DNA of 64,000 nucleotides from Strix aluco. Lineage: Eukaryota > Chordata > Aves > Strigiformes > Strigidae. The stretch covers positions 4,216,001 to 4,280,000 of the forward strand of contig NC_133958.1 of assembly GCF_031877795.1 (NCBI RefSeq), written 5' to 3'. Of this stretch, positions 39,301 to 57,600 are shown one piece after another (positions within the stretch are counted from its first letter, which is position 1; each line of letters begins with the position of its first letter). The notes beneath the pieces were generated by a model. That model was given only the letters and a program-made list of their open reading frames with translations. It did not search any database and was not told where the DNA came from. Both the position numbers and the translations under genes were made by a program.

Positions 39301-42300
39301 AAGCAAGCCCTGGATGCAGTTGTACAGTCTTGGTCAGCCTAAATGAAACTTGCAATGCGTTGGTTTTTTATCTCTGAACACAGCAGCATCAAACCTCAGG
39401 GGGCACTGAACTCAATAGGTTGCCTCCTGTCTTACTCATCAGGCTGCATTACTATGAGACATAACTGCCTTTCTCTTTCCTCCCCCTCAGCTATCCCACA
39501 CATATGCACTTTGAGGAGACAGCCCAAAAATGCACCTTCACCACTCCGACTGTGCTGTGCCTACAAATAAAGGCGTTTGCTTCCTACTGGCTGTGCAGTG
39601 CTGCAGGAGCAGCTGTTTCCAGGGCTGCAAGCTGACAGAATGGCTTCTCTCTCTGCAGCAAAATCTGCAGACTCATAGCATCTGATCAGATTTCTGAACA
39701 TCTGATCTCCAGACTGACTGGTCTTAACCCAAACTTCAGATGTTACCAGATTTAAAGATCATGTTAGTTACATGAACAATCCAGGTTGTGCCACTTCTTT
39801 GTTCAAATTAGTGGAAACAAGAGCACTTCCATGCTCACAAATCACTTGGATAAATACAACAGAAGGAGCATCCCAACCTTAGAGAAAGTTATACACGTCC
39901 CTAGACGCTGTGGATAATGTGACAACTTCCTCTTTGCTATCTCTATGTACACACTCAAAAAAAAGAAAGATTAAAAGCAAGTTACACGCAGCCACTCAAA
40001 GCAAAAAAACAAAAGAAATTAATCAAACTCCTTTCCACATTGAGTGTGCAATGGGTATAACAAACTAGGTATCTTTTCCTGAAATCATATAAAGTTATCT
40101 TGAAATCTTTTTCCCAGTACTTCAAAAGCACAAGTACATATTAGGGCTTGTACAAATGTCTTCACTGAAACCTTTTAAAGCATATTCCTCCTTATGATGA
40201 CAAACCACTGTCTTAACTGATCAAGAAGTGCTACTTCTATGCTTTAGTTTTAATGATATTGCCACACGTTGTAGAGCCACATCAGTCTGCCAGATACTGC
40301 ATGTACATAAATTGAGAGAGAGCCTGCTCTTATGCACTTGCAATGTAATTAGGCAAGCAAAAGCTGGGAAGGAAAAATGTTCGCTGAAAATCTGAGGCAC
40401 TTAAGACCCAGCCTCTAAGCTGTTGCTTTCCACAGCAAAGGAGCTGCAAATGCATTTCAGGAGTAGTGCCTGACTTGCCCAAGCTTACACAAAGCACAAG
40501 GACTTCCTTAAACCTGGTTACAACCATTTTTGGGCTGTCTCTATGGACTGTGCTTAGATCTGTTTTTCTCATGATACCAGGGGGCTTTTTAGCCCATGAG
40601 CATAAAGGAAACATTTCCCAACAATACAACAAAAACGTATCCACGCAGGATTATTCCTCTAAACACAGTGATAGCATATAGACTCCTCATACCATTCTGA
40701 GGTGTCACTGAAGGATGCGATCCACTCTCCTTAATGTAACAGTACGTGGTGCAGTAACACAGCGGTTTATCCTCTGACTTTATCCTTTACCAAGTGAAAG
40801 TTTCCAGGAATTCCAGTTCAAAGCACAGGACTGGGAGAGAGAACCTTGGCTGGATTTATAATGCATGAACTGATGCAAGTGTAGCAACTCAAACTGGCAC
40901 AAAAACCCTCCTGGTTTAATGGTTTAGCAAATTACATACTTGAGAACCCCTTCCTACAATCTCCTTATGCTCACTTCTTGTTCCCATCCATTTTATCATT
41001 TTGATATCTATATACTAGAAAAAGTGTTGTTCAAGTACACATAACCATTATTCTGACGTGCTGTATGTCAGAGGGCTCTCTCAGCTTTCCCAAAGGTCAT
41101 CCCATCGGCAGCCAGGCACAGACCAGGACGCAGTGAGAATCCACCCATAAAACTCTTCACTGCAAACAAATAGCAGCTTTCCACTGCTGCCCAGCTGTAT
41201 TATTCTGTAGTGCAGACCACTGTACTGAAAGGTGAAACATGACCTCTCATGTTTGGCTTCAGTATTTGAAATATGCTTATGATAGCTTCACAAACATCCC
41301 CTTATGGATTCCATCAACAGGAGCAGAAAAATGAGAGATAAAACGATGTATCTGGCTAACTCATCTTTCCTAATCCTCTGCCTACTCAGAGCTATTCTCT
41401 GCAGCACCCTCTCAAGTACTTTATCTTACCTCATAATAAATGGCCAGGTTATTCTCCCTGAAAAGCAAAGTTAATACCATTTCTAGTCAGTTCTAATGGT
41501 CGTGTTTGTGAATCAGCAGACCCTTGAAGATTTATCTCTTTATTTTTTAGTGTGGAGGCCTAGAAACTGCACTCCTTTCAGCTGCTGCAGGAATTTCATC
41601 CCAATTGCAATGGACCAGGTAGGTAAAGCAAATAATCTCCCACCCCCCTGTTGCTTAATTACTGGGGCCGTGTAAGTGCACATTTCACCATTTCTGCTGT
41701 CAGACAGGAAGCAGACAATCACTTACAAGGTAACACTTACAACCATCTGCTCAACAGCCACAACACCCCTTTGAGACTTCAGAGTAACTAAAACAAATGA
41801 CTGAGTAGCTTTTGGCAATGCCAAATAAACAGACTGAGACCAGTTAGTTATAGATGCTAAGTGCTTCTGAAGTTATTTCAATAACACATTTGTCTTACGC
41901 AAAAGCCAAAGTCGTGCTGCAAGTTTCTACTAACCTGAGGGCTTTTAAAGGGTCCAAGAGAGTGACAATGCAAGTGCTGAAAATACTAAACCTAAAAGTC
42001 TTTAAGGTCCAGATGTCCAGAAAAACAGAGACTAACTCCAAACTCCTACTGGCATCAATTAACTACAGAGGAAACCTATCCTGGGAACAGGATTAGACAG
42101 AGAATAAGATTGTGAAAAGAGTTCATGAATGTACATTGAGCAAATAAGAAAAATATGATTATGATGATTAACCTAGCTGAAAAGAATCAGTAAAGATTTA
42201 TTCATGTAAACATTTTGCAAATGCATAGAAGATACAAACAAAATGCTGGAACAGCTAAATTTAGCTCAGCATTTAAGTTTTCACCACTAGTCACAGAAAG

Positions 42301-45300
42301 GGCTAAGAGCTCCTCATCAGGATAGTAGAAATTTTAAAAGAGTGAGTATGATTGATCCTGATCTAACCAAGCCTTGCCTTCTGTTGTGAGGATCATGGAA
42401 TGCCTAAAGGCAGAAGGCAGTCCTTAGTACCTGCCCAGGGCTCCCCGAAACATGTATCATGCTCTCGCTAACAGTGGAACAGCCTACTCCCAGGCTGAGC
42501 TGATCCTCCCACACTATGAGACTAACTATATTTTAGGCTTCATAGTCATAGACGGCGATGGCTGTCACATAACTTTATAGCTGTTCAGATGCAGTAACAT
42601 AAGACAAAAGCCTGCGAGCTTGTCAAAACTCCAAACCCTGAAAAATTAAATATTTTTGTTATTCAGCAATGAAAGACCGCAAGACCTGCCTGTGACACAA
42701 AGTTTCAGGGTTCCAGTTTTGAGCAATTCCCTTTTCACTCCCCCACACTCAAAAAGAAAAAAAAAAAAAAAAAAGAAAAACCCAACAGCAGTTTTATTGG
42801 GAGTGACACATTTCTATTTCCCTCAAAAAAATGCACAAATAAAAAGAAAAAACAACCACCTCTCATCTGCCTTTATTAGTAGCATCAAGAAAACACTTGA
42901 ATTCTCACGGCTAACATATGCCATGAGAGCCTCTCAATCAGGCTGTATAATTTATAATTTAATCTATGTATTAGAGTGGTGCAAAGCTATTTTCTCTCTA
43001 GGAGAAGTAGTGCCAGAGATTAAACCCCTGCAGACCTCTGCAAATGTTTCAATTAAGTTATATTGGCGTAAAACCAGAGCGATAGGCTGCACTTTGTATT
43101 CTATCCCACATATGCATAAATCCTTGACTATCATCCTTAATAACCAAATATAATACCAAGAATCTGATGCATGCAGGAAGATCTGATGTAGGAAATTAGG
43201 TGCACTGGCTGCAGAAGTTTAGTAATTTTTATTCATATACTGCAGAGCTGAGCTTCAGCTCGCTGCTGTGAAACTTAACTAGTCAACACACTGCAGTACA
43301 ACAGTCAGACAGTTTTATTGCTCACTTTCCTTCTGTGTTTTATGGTCAGCAGTACATGCCAGACTATTAAATAATGGGATGCTTATATCTTGCTAAGAAA
43401 TGCTTGCACATGTGCATGGGGGAAGATTATACACATACTAAAAGGTAGAGGTGGCTTTGTGTGCACTCCACATCAATTTTATTGCTGTATATGCAACAAG
43501 GAGAAAAATCTCTCAAAGGTTTAAAGAATAATTGAGTTATAGGGAAAGTATTCCTCAATTGCTCATCCAGATTTTGTGATCAAAGGAAGAACATATCGTG
43601 GTAACTGGGAATTCAGACTAAGCTTAAATTCCCTGCAGACCACAGATGTAAGATCTCTCTGTCTTTTCATTGTGCATGCAGTCCACAAATGAATACTCAT
43701 TTTGACCCACATTTTATCTTTACTGTCATTCATACTGGAAAGATTTTGGAAGGAAATAGAGTCTCCAGCTGCATTATGAGACTTTCATATGCTCTCAGCT
43801 GTATTGTAAATGCAGTCTCCTCTCTTCTACCCACTCTCACCAACAGAACTAACTTCAGCTGGCGCAGCCAATATGTGGTCAGCAGAAATGGGAAAACAGG
43901 AAAATATTCACACTGCTTGCCTCTGGGTATTGCTGCTGCTATGAGTATTCAACTTCAAAAAATGAGGGATATTAAATTTCTCCTGTTATCATCTACAGTT
44001 GCTCAAGCACATGTTCTTACAACATACATCCCTTGAACAAAACTACATATACATAGTTATTTTCACTGAGCATTTAAAACTTTGCAGTAGTCATAGAGCT
44101 GGTTTCCCAGAGCAACTCTTCGGGGCATACCAACACTTAGGGTTTGTCTTTGCTCCTTAATGTGCAGGTAGTTCACTGTGCTGATGTGAACATCTCAGGT
44201 CTTTCATCGAGTCCATTGCTTAACAGGCACGAGGACAGACCATAAGGAGAAAACACCACTGTGTAATGGCACAGGGAAATGAAGATTTGTAGGGGTACAT
44301 ATTCATCTGCCCCTACAGATAAAGACACATGACATGTAATTCATCTTTTCCTGCAAGAATAATTTTAACAAGCTGTAATTTTTCAAAGGAATTTGAAGGA
44401 GTTTTGTGCCCAAATTCCTTTGGGATTCAATGGGAATTGGGCATTTAGAGACATGTGAAATTATGTTTGATAGATATGTAGGCAGAGCACTCTGCTTTCA
44501 GCCAGCTCAATCGCATTCACTTCAATTTATTATTACTTTGAGAAGGAATTGGGTAAGAACAGTAATTCAGAAACACTGAAGACGGAAAACTATTACAACC
44601 ACATTGTGAAGAGCGTTTTCATGTGGTGAAAAAGGTTTCCAAGACAAAAATATAAGGAGTGACTTAGATAAGCCACTGGAAGGGAAAAAGAACATGCTAG
44701 AGGTTATAAAAACCAGCAAGGTGAACAGACAGACATCGACTCTATTGCTTTGTTCCAACCCCAGCATGCCACTGCTGCAAGACACCTACACCATATGCCT
44801 ATCAGTTGCTCTACGATGTACCATAAGATCCAACTCACTGATTCCAATCTTGCATAATCCAGTGTAAACTGGATGTTACAACCATTAAGATTGATGAATT
44901 AATACTAATGAATACAGAGTAAAAATTGTGTTCTATAACGCACCAAATTTTATGGCATCATAAAATACCACTTTTTGGGTGACAGCTTTAAGACAGGTAA
45001 GATCACTCACAAGGACACAAAAGGAACAGGTAAAGCTCAGATCACCAGGTAGCCTCAAGCAAGAGGGCTTCAGCGAAGCCTACAGCCCAGTGCCAACTTA
45101 CTACGAGCTTCTGATGCGGCCCTTGGCCTCCTGAGTCTAAGCCCTCCCTTCTCAGCTGGCTGAAGACCCATCCAGAGCAATGAAGCTTTGCAAATGAGTA
45201 ACTGATCTCTTTCCAAATGAGCTGAGTGGGCTTTTTTCAAACCACTTACATTGCTCTGCAGCTGGCAAGGTAGGGGAGTTTTATTTGTCCAAGAACCTTT

Positions 45301-48300
45301 TTGTTTATGTTTAATTGCTTGGAATGAAACAAAAGCAGAACAACTATTTAGAGTTGGGAGTTAAGAACTAACCCTTGAAACTGCAAGGAGGAATCTGCCA
45401 TCAGATTTTGTGGCCTAGTTTGGAGTCCTGATCTGAAGAGTAAACAAAGCTAATGAATCTTCTAATTAAGCATTCATTGATAGAGTTCAGATGAAAGAAG
45501 TGGCTGGCTGTTTCCTCTAGCTCTTGTAATCAAGAGACAGAACAAACTCAAAGTGAGCAAATTAATGTTACTGTGCACAGCAAACCAGAATTGGTGTAAG
45601 CGATAATAAAATAATGAAAGCTGCTCAGGCACTTACTATATATGGCACAAACAAAGCAAATAGCTGCTCAAAAGCAATAAATTAAATACTTATTAGCATT
45701 TCTTCTGTGTCTTCCAGATACTGTATTTCAGTCCTTGCAGACAAAATTCTGCATGGGCTTTGACAATTCATGTTAGCGTTGTCTCATATTAAAAGGGCTG
45801 TTTGGAATACACGAAGACGACTTCCTAAAATGTAAGATTCGTTCCAATTCATAGAAAAAAAATGCAGCAGGATTAAGATAATCAAAGTAGAACAGACCAT
45901 TTTCATTTGCACATTTCAGTTGAACTCATTCAGAGATTCTGGTATAATTTTAGACATATACATAAGATCTAGGTTCCTAACTTCAGGGCAAGGGAAAGAA
46001 AAGGGGACCCATTACTCCTGCTTGTGACTTTCAAAATATTCCCCTGATAGGTGACATACAACAGCAGTATAGGTGACTTCCCCTGATATTAATGACATAA
46101 ACAGCAGTTTTCAAGCGTGTTCTGCACAGGGTCAAAATTTCAAACCAGCCCAGACAGATGTAGAAATTCTAGCACGCATGAGAATAAACCCCAAAGAAAT
46201 GTCTTCAGGGTTCCCCCCCCACTCCTAGAAGTTTTAAAGAAAGAAGTAGCTATAAACACAGAAAGCATCGTAGGGCAACTTCAAAATCCTAAACGAGACT
46301 TTTTTTCAGATGTAGTTCCCAGGGGTTTCAATGAGAATTCTCTTTTTCAGTGTTTGCAACACACCTCTCTGTGGTAAGATCAATAAGAGGACCTGTAGGG
46401 ACAGCGTGGCCGTAGGCACGTGTTACTGCGTTCCCGTAGCACTAAATACTGGCACAAAGTGCTGACTGCTACAATGGACCCGTTCCAGCTCTCCCCTCTC
46501 TCCTTCAGAACTGCTCTGATCAATCTTATCGATAAAAATAAATCAATCCATAAAACATGGTGCCACTGAATGCCAATATGTTGATTTTTGAATTTGCAGT
46601 AAATTTATTAACAGTTACAGAACACTGGGAAAGGAAATCGCTTAATCATACTTTACTATGTATAGTATCTCTCATCTGCCTGTTTTGTGAGTATAGGTAC
46701 CATGCTCTTACCATTTCATTTTATATATTGTCTAAAAAAAATGATGTTGCACAACACATCAGAGCTACGTAACATTTTCATCAGTGGGAGTGCCCTATTC
46801 CCCACTCTCTCAGACCTGCACCCTTATGAAGTAGGAACAACAGTTAAAAAAAAGTACAAACAATGCTTTTACTTTTCTGACTTAGGACTACTCCATTTCT
46901 GTGCAAGTTCAAAATAAGCAGGCACAGCTCTTTTTATGCTTCTGAAATAAGACTAGGAGCAGACAATGCAGACTTCACCCTGCCATCCACCTCAACCCAA
47001 ACGTACCTGTTACACTTTCTTCTGAGGAAACCATTCTTTGATTAAAAAAGGCAAACCCCAATCGACTTCAGTGCCCAAGCGTTTTGCAGCATAAGGGAAC
47101 TTTCACTGATTCTGGTGGCGTTCAAGTAACTTCTTGGTGCCCAGTGAGGCCCAAGCACAGGCCTTAGGCCTAAACTCTTCCTCAAGGAAACGCCATTTGC
47201 GGATGAGTAAATGGTAATTACATAGTATGTAGCAGAGGAAAATGTACAAACAGGAACGTGTTGTCATGGAGTTGCCCGCTTTTGCCTAAGCAGCAGTAGC
47301 ACGTGACTGCACAGCTGCCATTTTATCACATCACTACTGTTATTTCTGTTATCATTCGTGATGATAATTTGCATTATTCAGGTCAGCCAACCTAGGGGAG
47401 GTTTGCAAGGGGTGACCCTGGCCTTGGGATTCTTGTACCTCAAGTTTGTGTTGGATGAAATCACGATACTCACACCTAACGAAAACAGCAAGAGCACGGC
47501 TTTAGCTTCAGCAGATGGGAAGGGGCACGATGCTGAGCTGCTGGGTGACTCAGCGCATCTCCAGTCTTAAACAAAGATGAGACAAACAGCACAGACCATT
47601 TCATTCTAGTTGGAAGCCAGTCTTTATCCTGTTCCTCTGTTCACTGCTACTTCAATGATGTTTCTAATAATATATCAAGAGGCTAGATTACACGCTGCAT
47701 TATGGCACAAAGCAACAAAAGGGAGACAAAGGGAATGGGGAAATCGTAGTCAGCGCTACCCTGAACCTGGAAATACAAAATTCCGAAGCAGGATGCCTTC
47801 AGTAGTAGCTTTCTTTTTCTTATAGTAGCAAAGCTTCATCCTTACCTCTGAGTCACACTGAAACCCAACACTGCAGGGCTGTCTGCAGACACACTTTCCC
47901 ATCTTCCTGGCACACACCGCTGGCAGAGAGGAAGGGGTTTTCCACTCATTTTCCCTCTCTAAAAAAGTATGAGAAAGAATATTAACAGCCTACAATTACA
48001 AAGCTTATTTTCCTGGGATATGAAGTTATTTTTAGAAGCTGAGGTACATTCATTTATTAATACATGGCATAAAAAATGATACCATTAATAATTAAATCTT
48101 ATGCTCAAATTGAATGGAGGGGAGATTAGCATAAATCCACTGGCATGAAACAAGGTATGCCCGTTTGCAGTAGTTGAGTATCCCAGAAGAATCTGCGTTT
48201 AGAAGGTCACTGAATCTCTGACCAAGCCTGCTGGGAAGCTTTCCATCTGCTATAACGTCTTCCCTGGGTGCTCTGCAAGCTACCTAAGCTACCTCTTTTG

Positions 48301-49480
48301 GGCCAAAGCCAAACCCAATCTCAGTTAAAGCTAAAATATATTAGCACATAAAACTATACCTGAGCTGTCGTCCTTTGCTTATTCAATGTCTGAATAATGA
48401 ATAGCTGTTCTAACATGCATGAATGCAACTGCTACGGAAATTTAAATCACAAATTTTGATTAAAATTTTGAGTAGAGGCCTCACTTGCAGTGCTTGTAAA
48501 TTGGGAGCAATTCTGTTGATCTTCATGGGGACACTTCAGATTTGCAAAATAACATCTCTCATCGGCTCTACTGTGATGTAGTGACGCACGAGCCTTTACT
48601 AGCTCTTAGTACAGTTCATTCCATCTAGCATCAGCTCAGATGGAAAGAGATTGTAGTTTTGTACCTCTGAAAGGCTGCTGCCCTTCACAGCTTAAGATCC
48701 CTCATAGTCAAGTACCCTAAAACCTATGGAAACACTATGGATACCACACACAGGTAATGTTCTGTTTGAGGTCGCTAGAAGATAGTAGGAAACATGATTA
48801 AATCAACCCGGCTCTACCTTTCGTAGATAACTGGTATTAAGCAAACACTTCTTTGTGCCAGAAATACTTAACTACCATTGCAATTAGTGACAGACGTACA
48901 GTCTTTCCCCTTTAAGAAGCAACTAAGGATTTTAGTGGTATGTCTCTCTTAATATATGTCCCCCAACCCACACCTACGTTTACTCTTTCCTCAAGAAAAC
49001 TTTGTTTCGTAATATATTTGCCCTTCTGACTCAAATTATCATTGCGTTTTTGAGCAGCCAATGAAGTCTGTGCTCAATATATTCCTCATTTACTTCTCAC
49101 GAATCTCTACTACATAAATACTGTTTTCTTTTAATCAACCAGTGGCTAATAATCTGGCTCAGAGGTAGCAATCAAATTTTAGTCTCTGTGTTAGCCAGAT
49201 TAGGCAAGGATATTCAGTCCCCACGGCGCAAATCTCAGACAGACTTGCCTCTAGAGAATCTCAAGGAACAGAGGAAGCAAAGCTCAGTAACTAGAGGTTG
49301 ATGTATTCTGCTAGGACTGCAAACCATGCTCTGTATTTGTTTCTTCATTCATGTAATTACCTGGTTATTAGGAACCACTTGTAATAAAGGACATGGCAGG
49401 GACTGCAGGAGCTCCAAGAGCGCACACACCTTGTGAAAACTGCAAATAGAAGGAAAAAATCCGCCATTTCTGCACGCGGT
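39301..49480. other. Intergenic, upstream of NEFL
   Basis: AT-rich sequence without a recognised gene or transposon. It contains an A-rich tract at about 42751-42781 that falls inside an otherwise random 165-codon frame (42656-43153), an imperfect hairpin at 44408-44442, a two-copy 39-bp duplication at about 46041-46118, and a TGACTCAGC (NF-E2/MARE-type) motif at about 47547. Any upstream control elements of NEFL should lie here, but none can be identified by eye. Confidence 0.55.
46041..46118 (+). repeat. Two-copy 39-bp tandem duplication
   Basis: The block starting CCCCTGATAGGTGACATA at 46041 recurs in diverged form (CCCCTGATATTAATGACATA) at 46080, both followed by CAGCAGT. The period is 39 bases. 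The copies differ by several substitutions and a small indel, so the duplication is not recent. Confidence 0.65.
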
Positions 49481-49663
49481 CTGGGGGGGTTGAGGTGCAG
49501 CGAGGGCTGTGTGCACCCCAGCCTTGCACTGGGCCTCCCAAAGACCCCGGCCCCAATATGGGGTTCGCAACAGCCCCCCAGGGGTCCTGCCAGGGCAGCC
49601 TGTGGGAAGGGGAGGCCGAGGGCTGAGGGGTGCTTGGCGCAACCCTGGGGGGCAGCCGCTAGG

Positions 49664-49760
49664 CCTGAGGCGAGGCGAGCCCAAATGGGCCTGGGGTGGG
49701 CCTGAGGCGAGGCGGGTCCATAGCGGGCCTGGGGTGGGCCTGAGGCGGGCCCGAGAGAGG
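49664..49760 (+). repeat. 37-38 bp minisatellite upstream of the NEFL promoter
   Basis: The core CCTGAGGCG recurs at 49664, 49701 and 49739, with a shared GGGCCTGGGGTGGGCCTGAG segment linking the units. That gives three copies with periods of 37 and 38 bases. The array ends about 190 bases before the TATA-like box. Confidence 0.7.
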
Positions 49761-49950
49761 CCACAAGCAGCCCCAAGCCTGGGTAAGTCACCGGGGAGCA
49801 CCAATCGGCCCCGCCGCACCCCCCGCACCCGCGGCGAGGCGCGGAGCGGCGCTACGCGAGGCGCGGAGCGGGACGTACCTCAGCGCGGCAGCGCTCCGCC
49901 CCGGCCCCGCCCGGCGACCGCTCCCGCCTTCCCGCCCTCCCTTCCCGCCG

Positions 49951-49958
49951 ATAAATAG
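49951..49958 (+). promoter_or_regulatory. NEFL: TATA-like box of NEFL
   Basis: ATAAATAG sits in otherwise GC-rich DNA, 60 bases before the start codon. Initiation would then be expected near 49980, giving a leader of about 30 bases that begins around GTTCCGCAGAG. The clear TATA-like box agrees with neurofilament light genes having TATA promoters. Confidence 0.7.
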
Positions 49959-50010
49959 GGGCGGTCGGGCAGCGCCGTTCCGCAGAGCCGCCGCCGTCTC
50001 GCCCGCAACC

Positions 50011-54234
<4,224 letters not shown>

Positions 54235-54635
54235 TTTTTAGGCAGTCTAGCCTTCTCATCAGGTCAACAGAATAAATGATGATTGACTGAGCTAAAATTG
54301 CAGTCTCACATATTTAATTCAGTGACCACTGAGGTTTAAAGTTAATGATTTATGATGTTTCTCTCTGTGCAGAGTATCAGTATGCTTGCAGAGCACCCAC
54401 TGGCTTGCTCCCTGAATGCCGCATGGTCTACACGTATGAATTCAGGGGTTATGTCTTTCTTGGGTGATTCAGAACCTTAAAATTTAAAACGGGGGAAAAA
54501 AAATAAGTCATGGGAATGAAAGTTATCTTTAACTTGTATTTAAAATAATTATGGAAACCTTGGGTGGGTAAAATAATGGAGGCTTCAATAAGTATGTGCA
54601 ATAAAGCTAGTCAATAAAGTTACAGAAATGCTTAC
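54235..54635 (+). other. NEFL: NEFL 3' untranslated region (approximate end)
   Basis: The region follows the TAA stop. AATAAA occurs early at 54271-54276 and again as a pair at 54600-54605 and 54613-54618. A GT-rich stretch (TGTATGTGTCGTGTGTC, about 54646-54662) follows the pair, as expected of a cleavage site. The early signal could give a short isoform. Confidence 0.65.
54600..54618 (+). terminator. NEFL: Paired poly(A) signals of NEFL
   Basis: AATAAA hexamers at 54600-54605 and 54613-54618 precede a GT-rich downstream element about 30 bases later. They are the best candidates for the main 3' end of NEFL mRNA. Confidence 0.7.
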
Positions 54636-54639
54636 ACAG

Positions 54640-57600
54640 ATTCCTTGTATGTGTCGTGTGTCACTTAAAAGGTTGATAAAGTGCTGTATCCTGCTCATCT
54701 TTCAAGCCTGTGTAACAGGATAGAGGATACTGGTTTCTGTTTCTAGCTGATATGCTCTGGGGACTAATAGGTGGACAGAATTTCTTGATGGGGCTGTAAA
54801 ATTTCACATGGAAAAGCTACAACGGTAAAAATACTGTGCTGTTTGCTTTGTGATGGGTCTCTCTGGGCTGTTGGATGCACACAAGCACAAGCCCCCTTTT
54901 GCCTCTTGAAAAAAGAAATTTTAACAAACCAGTACAGAAGCCAAAGCAAACATGGCTGTTGGATACTGGTAGGAAGTTGTTCAATGTCTGACAGATCAGT
55001 GATGAAAGGGAAGAATGACTGGATGTAGCTGAGGTTTGGAGCAATTATTCTTAAAAAAAAAAAAAAAAAGGGGGCAAGCTGTGGTGAGGTGTTAGAAGGA
55101 AGGATGATGTTGGGGGTGTTCTTCCTGCTAATTGAGCTGCCTTTCCAGGGTTCTGCCTTAAGTCAATCCACTAGGGAGGGAAGAAGTGCATTTTCTTCTG
55201 AGAATTTGTCAGGACCTTTTAAAGCTTTGACTGAGCCAAAGGCAGGTCTAACCTGTGATCAGGCACAAACTAGGAACAGCTCAAGCAGTGGCAAAGCCTG
55301 GCAATTCTGAAAGCAATGTCAATGGCCTGTGCTCTGAGCCTAATTAGCTAAAGCTGATGCATAGAATTAAACCTTGTGCTAAGGGCAAGTACTAGCCTAT
55401 TGCTGCAAATCAAACTGTTTTAAATAACAGGTTTCCGTGGGTTTAGTTTAAAAGGGGCATTACATGGCCGTGCTGAAACTTCACAGTCAAATTTAGCTAG
55501 GTGGATTTTTGCATAGGATTTTGGGGTAACTTAATTTTGTATGCTGACTTCATGGTATCAGTTGATTTCTGTTGGTTTTCCTTGATGGCTACATTCAGAG
55601 AGAAAAAGTGTCTTTAGGGGTGTTCGGGAAAGCATCTCCCTTTTCAGTGCCGAAAGTTACAAAGAAGATGATGATGGATGAGGTAAGTACTTAATTCTTT
55701 CCTTCCATGTTACCAAGAAAAATGGTAGGAAAAAACTTTTGTAAAACTATTCAGTAAACAGAGCTTGTATGCATATGTAATAATTCCAGTAACTCCTGTT
55801 CAGGAAGTTCTAGTATAATTTCCAAATGCTTAATTCCCCCCCCCCACACACACACTTTCTTGGAGTTTTTGATGCTTTTGAGAACCAAAAGACAATTTTC
55901 CCCTTCTTCAGCAACATCTCTTTTAAGTCTTTCTTTTCACATTTCCCTGCTGCTTTTAATAGAGATTTTTGTGCATGTGTTTATGCAGACTCACAAAGCA
56001 GATTTTATTTTCTATCACCAGGAAAGCAGCGATGAGCTGTGGGGGGTACTTGCAGTACCAGGGGCCGGAGACTTGACTGTGCTCTTTGCTCAGTGCTTTT
56101 AAAAGTTATTGATGGGCTTGCAGGAGACCTGCTCCTTTTGGTACGTGATACCCTCAGTCCAAACAGCGGAATGTTGAGTCTAAGAGATGGTGCTTGGAAA
56201 CTCACTTAAGTGCCTAGCGTGGCATTTCAGGTGGGAGAGAGGTTCTGCTCCTACAGAGCAAAAAACACGTTACACACCAGATCAGAGGTCATTGCAGCCG
56301 TTAAAGCCAAACCACTGTTAAATAGATGGGCATGTATTAAAACCAGTGCCCCATCCCGCCTTCCTCCAAGCACTCGGCGCTCCTTTTAACTTCAATACCT
56401 GATTTTGCTTCCTCTTTCACGTCTGCTTTTGCAGATAAACTCCTCTTTCTTTCAGCCCTTCGTATCCCTTTCACTTCTGGGCAGCCTTACAGCTTGCAGC
56501 TCTCCAAAGTGTTGCAACCAGGCTGCTAGGGATGCTCTCAAAGCAGCACATTTAGAGATACACAGCAAACACGTTTCTCCTTGCAGTGTATCTCTGTCCG
56601 ATCCCTGCTCCTTACGTTATTTTTAATGTATTGCAGCTAGAGGAGAGATTTCACGACTGCAGGAAATGTGTGAGTCACAGCCGTGGCAATGAGCTGCAGA
56701 AAGGGACAAGCGGCAGTGACCATCCAGCCTGGTTTGTCACCCCCAGGCCTGCCTTGCTGCTAAGGTAAACTGGTGGGAGCGAGGATGGAAGCGTGTGTTT
56801 GCGTGCCAAGATGCTCTCAGGGTTGTGGGGTCCTACTGGCAACACTTGTTTTACCTTTGGGAATCCAGGAGCTCGCTTTGACGCAATGCAGTAAAAGCAG
56901 GCAGAGGGAGACACGATAGAAACTTTAACCCAAGTTGCAGCTTCGAATAAAGCCACGAGTCTGTCCCTGAATTTTCTCTTGCTGTTTGGGCAGACGGGGT
57001 CTGGATCAGGCTGAGATTTCATCACAGGGAAGACAAATACAAGGAGGTCCTGAATGCTTTTTTTGAGATACACATACACACGCACTCCCCTTCTGCTTAG
57101 CAAGAGGAAAATTTGTACAAATATCCAGATTCTAGCAATTTACCTTCTAGTAACTAAGTAATTGGCAATTCATCATCTGCTGCCTTCCTAGATTAGTTAA
57201 GGGTAGTTTAATCCTGAACAGAGAAGGAAGAAAGCCCACGTGTGGGTGGGAAGAGCATAGACCCCGATGCCTGGAGAAAATTCTAGTGCCCCACTCAGCT
57301 CCCCGGCAAGTGCAACCTATTTGTGTTTTGTAACACTTCCCAGTTTGTTTCCACCTGAAATTTGGTTCTGGGATGCTGCAAATCCCTGAATCGTAGCATC
57401 TCCGCAAACCAGTACAATAAAAAAATCCCGGTTTAGGGCCCTCCAGCTCCTGAAGTCACAGGGGTCTTGATAGCCCGCTTCAAATAAGACACATAAATCT
57501 TCACAGTAACTTCCTTTAATTATTGTTTTTCCCTTCACGGAGTCTTTCGTATTGATTAATGAACTTCTGTGTCTGAAAGTAATTAATCCCTTCACTGGTT

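Noticed and set aside
42656-43153. 165-codon plus-strand frame
   Set aside because: It runs through an A-rich tract giving poly-Lys and has no recognisable domain or splice support. It is most likely a chance frame.
56675-57103. 142-codon minus-strand frame between NEFL and NEFM
   Set aside because: It has no domain, no flanking splice sites of note and random-looking composition. It is treated as chance.
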